From Novosphingobium clariflavum (lineage in GTDB: Bacteria > Pseudomonadota > Alphaproteobacteria > Sphingomonadales > Sphingomonadaceae): a stretch of 64,000 bases of DNA. Positions 61,668 through 64,000 of this stretch are shown here, one piece after another (the stretch's first letter is position 1; every line of letters starts with the position of its first letter). A program made the translations under genes and the position numbers. The notes below the pieces were generated by a model, which saw nothing but the letters and a program-made list of their open reading frames with translations, did no database searches and was not told the DNA's origin. The DNA lies in contig NZ_JAPCWC010000010.1 of NCBI RefSeq assembly GCF_026420865.1, positions 1 to 64,000 of the forward strand. Direction: 5' to 3'.

Positions 61668-63653
61668 TCAGCCGCGCGCCTCGGGAGCCGTCACCAGCCC
61701 GCGGGTCCGCCGGTAGAGCCCGGCGACCATCAGCACGAACAGCACGGTGCCCGCCACCAGCGGAATCTTGCCGAGGTCGCCCACCAGCGCCAGCGGCGCC
61801 TCGCTGTTGGTCGCCCAGACGATCAGCGCGAAGCCGACGCCCCACAGGCTCTCCCCCACGATCAGCCCCGTCGCGGTCAGCACGCCCATGCGGTGGGCAA
61901 ACTCGGGATCGGCGCGGCGCGCCGCCCAGCGGTCGTAGAACCAGCCGATGATCGCGCCGGTCACGGTGGGCAGGATCACGCTCATCGGCAGGTAGATGCC
62001 GATGCCGACCGCCAGCGGCGGCAGGCGCAGGCGGCCCGTCAGCCCCAGCACTTCGTCGAGCGCCACGAAGACCACGCCGGCCGCCGCGCCCCAGCCGATC
62101 ATCGCCCAGTTGAGATCGCCGCCCAGCACGCCCTTGGCCAGCGCCGAGATCAGCGCCGCCTGCGGGGCGGGCAGGGCCTCGGCGGTCGCGCCGGGGGCCC
62201 CTGCGAAACCGACCGTCATGTTGAGCAGGTTGAGCACCGGCGGAATCACCAGCGAACCGAACACCACGCCGATGACCAGCGCCACCTGCTGCTTCCACGG
62301 CGTCGCGCCGACCAGTTGGCCGGTCTTGAGGTCCTGCAGGTTGTCGTTGGAAATCGTCGCCACGCCGAACACCACGCCGGTGACGATCAGCGCATAGGCG
62401 ACCAGCGCCGCCGTCGTATCCGCGTTCTGGTCGCGCCCGAACAGGCCCACCAGCAGGATCGAGGCGGCCACCACCGCCAGGATGCCGATGCCCGAAACCG
62501 GCGAGTTCGACGCCCCGATCAGGCCCGCCATGTAGCCGCAGACCGCCGCGATCAGGAGGCCGATCACCAGCACGAACACCAGCGCGCCGCCCACCAGAAG
62601 GAGCGAGGAAGCGGCCAGCGGGCCGCCCGACAGCACGCTGGCGAGCAGGATGCCGATGGGCACCAGCATCGCCAGCGTCGCGGCGGCCACGATGCCGATC
62701 GGCATGTCGCGCTCTTCCAGCGCCAGTTCCTGCCCGGCATGGCGCGCCCGGCTGGCCGCCAGCGCCGAACGCACGCCCGAAACCACCGGCCCGGCAATGC
62801 GCAGCAGCGTCCAGATCGCGGCAACCGCAATCACCCCCGCGCCAAAGAAGCGCACGTCGGCGCTGAACACGCTGCCCGCCCAGTCTTCCACGCTGGCACC
62901 GGGCATCGGATGGCTCGCGGTCAGCATCGGCAGCAGCACCCACCAGCCGACGACAAGACCCAGCAGCATCGCCATGCCCACCGAGATCCCGACGAGATGG
63001 CCGACCCCGAGCAGCGCGAACGAAAGTCCGCCGGAAATCCCGGTCGCCCCGGCCCCGGTGCGGAACCACACCGAAGCCTCGGCGGCAATCAGCTTGGTCT
63101 GCGTCAGGATCGCGAAGGCGGCCGAAGCCACCGTGTTCCAGGCCAGCACCGAAAGCCCCCTGGCGCTCTCCGCCGCGCCCTGCTCGCTGGCGAAACCGAC
63201 CCGCAGCACTTCGGCGGCGGCATGGCCTTCGGGATAGGGCAGCGGCGTATCGACCACCAGCGCGCGGCGCAGCGGCACCGAGAACAGCACGCCGAGAATG
63301 CCGCCGGTGCCGGTGATCGCCGCGGTCGTCCAGTAGGGGAAGCCCTGCCACCAGCCGATCATGACGAGACCCGGCAGCACGAAGATGATCGCCGCCAGCG
63401 TGCCCGCCGCACTCGCCACGGTCTGGACGATGTTGTTTTCCAGGATCGTCGAATTGCCCAGCATGCGCAGGATCGCCATCGAGATGACGGCGGCGGGAAT
63501 CGAGGTCGCGAAGGTCAGTCCGACCTTGAGCCCGAGATAGACGTTCGCCGCCGTGAACAGCAGGGTAATCACCCCGCCCAGCAGCACGCCGCGCAGCGTG
63601 AGTTCCGCCATCGGCCGCGCGCTGGCTGGCGTGCCCTGGGAAATGCCTGTCAT
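61668..63653 (-). CDS. OPT-family oligopeptide transporter
   Basis: Inner-membrane transporter of 661 residues with about 15-16 hydrophobic segments. ELTLRGVLLGGVITLLFTAANVYLGLKVGLTFATSIPAAVISMAIL is the standard OPT beginning, and NNIVQTVASAAGTLAAIIFVLPGLVM and NDNLQDLKTGQLVGATPWKQQ are further family blocks. OPT proteins import oligopeptides or metal-chelate complexes by proton symport. It is monocistronic, and a REP-like repeat pair lies upstream at 63762-63857. Confidence 0.92.
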   Translation of the reverse strand: MTGISQGTPASARPMAELTLRGVLLGGVITLLFTAANVYLGLKVGLTFATSIPAAVISMAILRMLGNSTILENNIVQTVASAAGTLAAIIFVLPGLVMIGWWQGFPYWTTAAITGTGGILGVLFSVPLRRALVVDTPLPYPEGHAAAEVLRVGFASEQGAAESARGLSVLAWNTVASAAFAILTQTKLIAAEASVWFRTGAGATGISGGLSFALLGVGHLVGISVGMAMLLGLVVGWWVLLPMLTASHPMPGASVEDWAGSVFSADVRFFGAGVIAVAAIWTLLRIAGPVVSGVRSALAASRARHAGQELALEERDMPIGIVAAATLAMLVPIGILLASVLSGGPLAASSLLLVGGALVFVLVIGLLIAAVCGYMAGLIGASNSPVSGIGILAVVAASILLVGLFGRDQNADTTAALVAYALIVTGVVFGVATISNDNLQDLKTGQLVGATPWKQQVALVIGVVFGSLVIPPVLNLLNMTVGFAGAPGATAEALPAPQAALISALAKGVLGGDLNWAMIGWGAAAGVVFVALDEVLGLTGRLRLPPLAVGIGIYLPMSVILPTVTGAIIGWFYDRWAARRADPEFAHRMGVLTATGLIVGESLWGVGFALIVWATNSEAPLALVGDLGKIPLVAGTVLFVLMVAGLYRRTRGLVTAPEARG

Positions 63654-63761
63654 TCTTGCCTTACCTTCGATCCGGCCCTGCGCCGATCCGCCCTGATGGC
63701 ACGGGCGGATCGGACTGACCAGAGAAACGCGCGCGATCGCGGGGAAAGACGGGAACTTATG

Positions 63762-63857
63762 CCAAGCTGCAGTGATGCTGACGCATCAGCAGCTTGGAAC
63801 GCTCAGACGCCGCGCGGGCTTAACCAACCTGCGATGAGTCAGGCTCAACGCAGGTTG
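63762..63857. repeat. REP-like palindromic repeat pair (copy 2)
   Basis: The 36-base hairpin at 63762-63797 is nearly identical to 14228-14263, with its flank conserved to about 63821. A second hairpin, CAACCTGCG (63825-63833) with CGCAGGTTG (63849-63857), follows in a similar layout, giving a two-hairpin unit. Confidence 0.8.
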
Positions 63858-63860
63858 CTA

Positions 63861-64000
63861 TTACTCGGCGGCGGAAGTCGCTGTCACGGTTGGCGGGCGG
63901 GTGGCCGCAAGCCGCGTCAGTTCCACGAATTCCTTGCGCCAGTAATCGCCCTGAGGCCCTGCCAGCCGGGCGATATCGCCGTAGTCGAACCGGCCCAGCC
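63861..64000 (-). CDS. C-terminal fragment of a possible VWA/DUF3520 protein
   Basis: The last 46 codons of a minus-strand gene that enters from the right edge. The visible peptide, with FDYGDIARLAG and YWRKEFVELTRLA before a Thr/Ala/Pro-rich end, resembles the C-terminal end of YfbK-type von Willebrand A-domain proteins. Too little is visible to be sure. Confidence 0.4.
   Translation of the reverse strand, partial: LGRFDYGDIARLAGPQGDYWRKEFVELTRLAATRPPTVTATSAAE

Noticed and set aside
60637..63351. Minus-strand frame spanning trhO and part of the OPT gene
   Set aside because: It covers two well-supported genes in other frames and shows no domain.

Overview
The window is GC-rich and densely coded. 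It carries four TonB-dependent receptors, a cyo-type quinol oxidase, alphaproteobacterial short palindromic repeats and many ATGA start/stop overlaps. Together these suggest a sphingomonad-like alphaproteobacterium, probably near Novosphingobium or Sphingomonas. That placement is inferred from gene content and style, not from a marker gene.

Layout. (1) 1-8.4 kb is a metal-resistance region. It has two copA genes, one cut by the window edge and one truncated at its 3' end beside a tyrosine integrase, a c-di-GMP phosphodiesterase, an anti-sigma/CnrX-like sensor/ECF sigma operon, and copCD. Four transcription units (both copA copies, the sigma operon and copCD) share one promoter-like pattern, TGAGGGAT(G/A)-N13/14-CGTAT, which looks like the regulon of the local ECF sigma factor. 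(2) 8.5-14.2 kb holds a hemerythrin-like gene divergent from cyoABCD with a SURF1 gene and a small XRE regulator. A perfect FNR-type box lies in the divergent gap. (3) 14.3-16.5 kb holds a flavin reductase-like gene and a succinate-semialdehyde dehydrogenase.

(4) 16.7-29.5 kb is the most unusual region. An actinobacterial/archaeal-type inositol-phosphate synthase, a nucleotidyltransferase of the kind that activates inositol phosphate with CTP, and two membrane CDP-alcohol phosphotransferases sit with three GT4 glycosyltransferases and an ABC capsule exporter (KpsE/M/T/D type). The KpsT-like ATPase has a long extra C-terminal region. This reads as a locus for an exported, phosphoinositol-decorated or phosphoinositol-linked polysaccharide.

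(5) 29.6-43.9 kb is a cell-wall amino-sugar utilisation region with a GntR/UTRA regulator, MurQ, an SSS symporter, a TonB receptor, AnmK, a PP2C-like phosphatase, an SIS-type GlcN-6-P deaminase, NagA, a cytoplasmic GH84 glycosidase, respiratory D-lactate dehydrogenase and a GlcNAc kinase. The D-lactate dehydrogenase fits the D-lactate released by MurQ, so the set could take 1,6-anhydroMurNAc and GlcNAc to fructose-6-phosphate and pyruvate.

(6) 43.9-64 kb holds palindromic repeat elements, ppdK, a CPA1 Na+/H+ antiporter, a TonB receptor, an STN-TonB receptor/FecI/FecR surface-signalling set, a siderophore-type receptor behind a Fur-like palindrome, a YegD-like Hsp70, trhO and an OPT transporter. 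The window ends in the tail of a possible VWA-domain gene. No rRNA, tRNA or CRISPR was seen.
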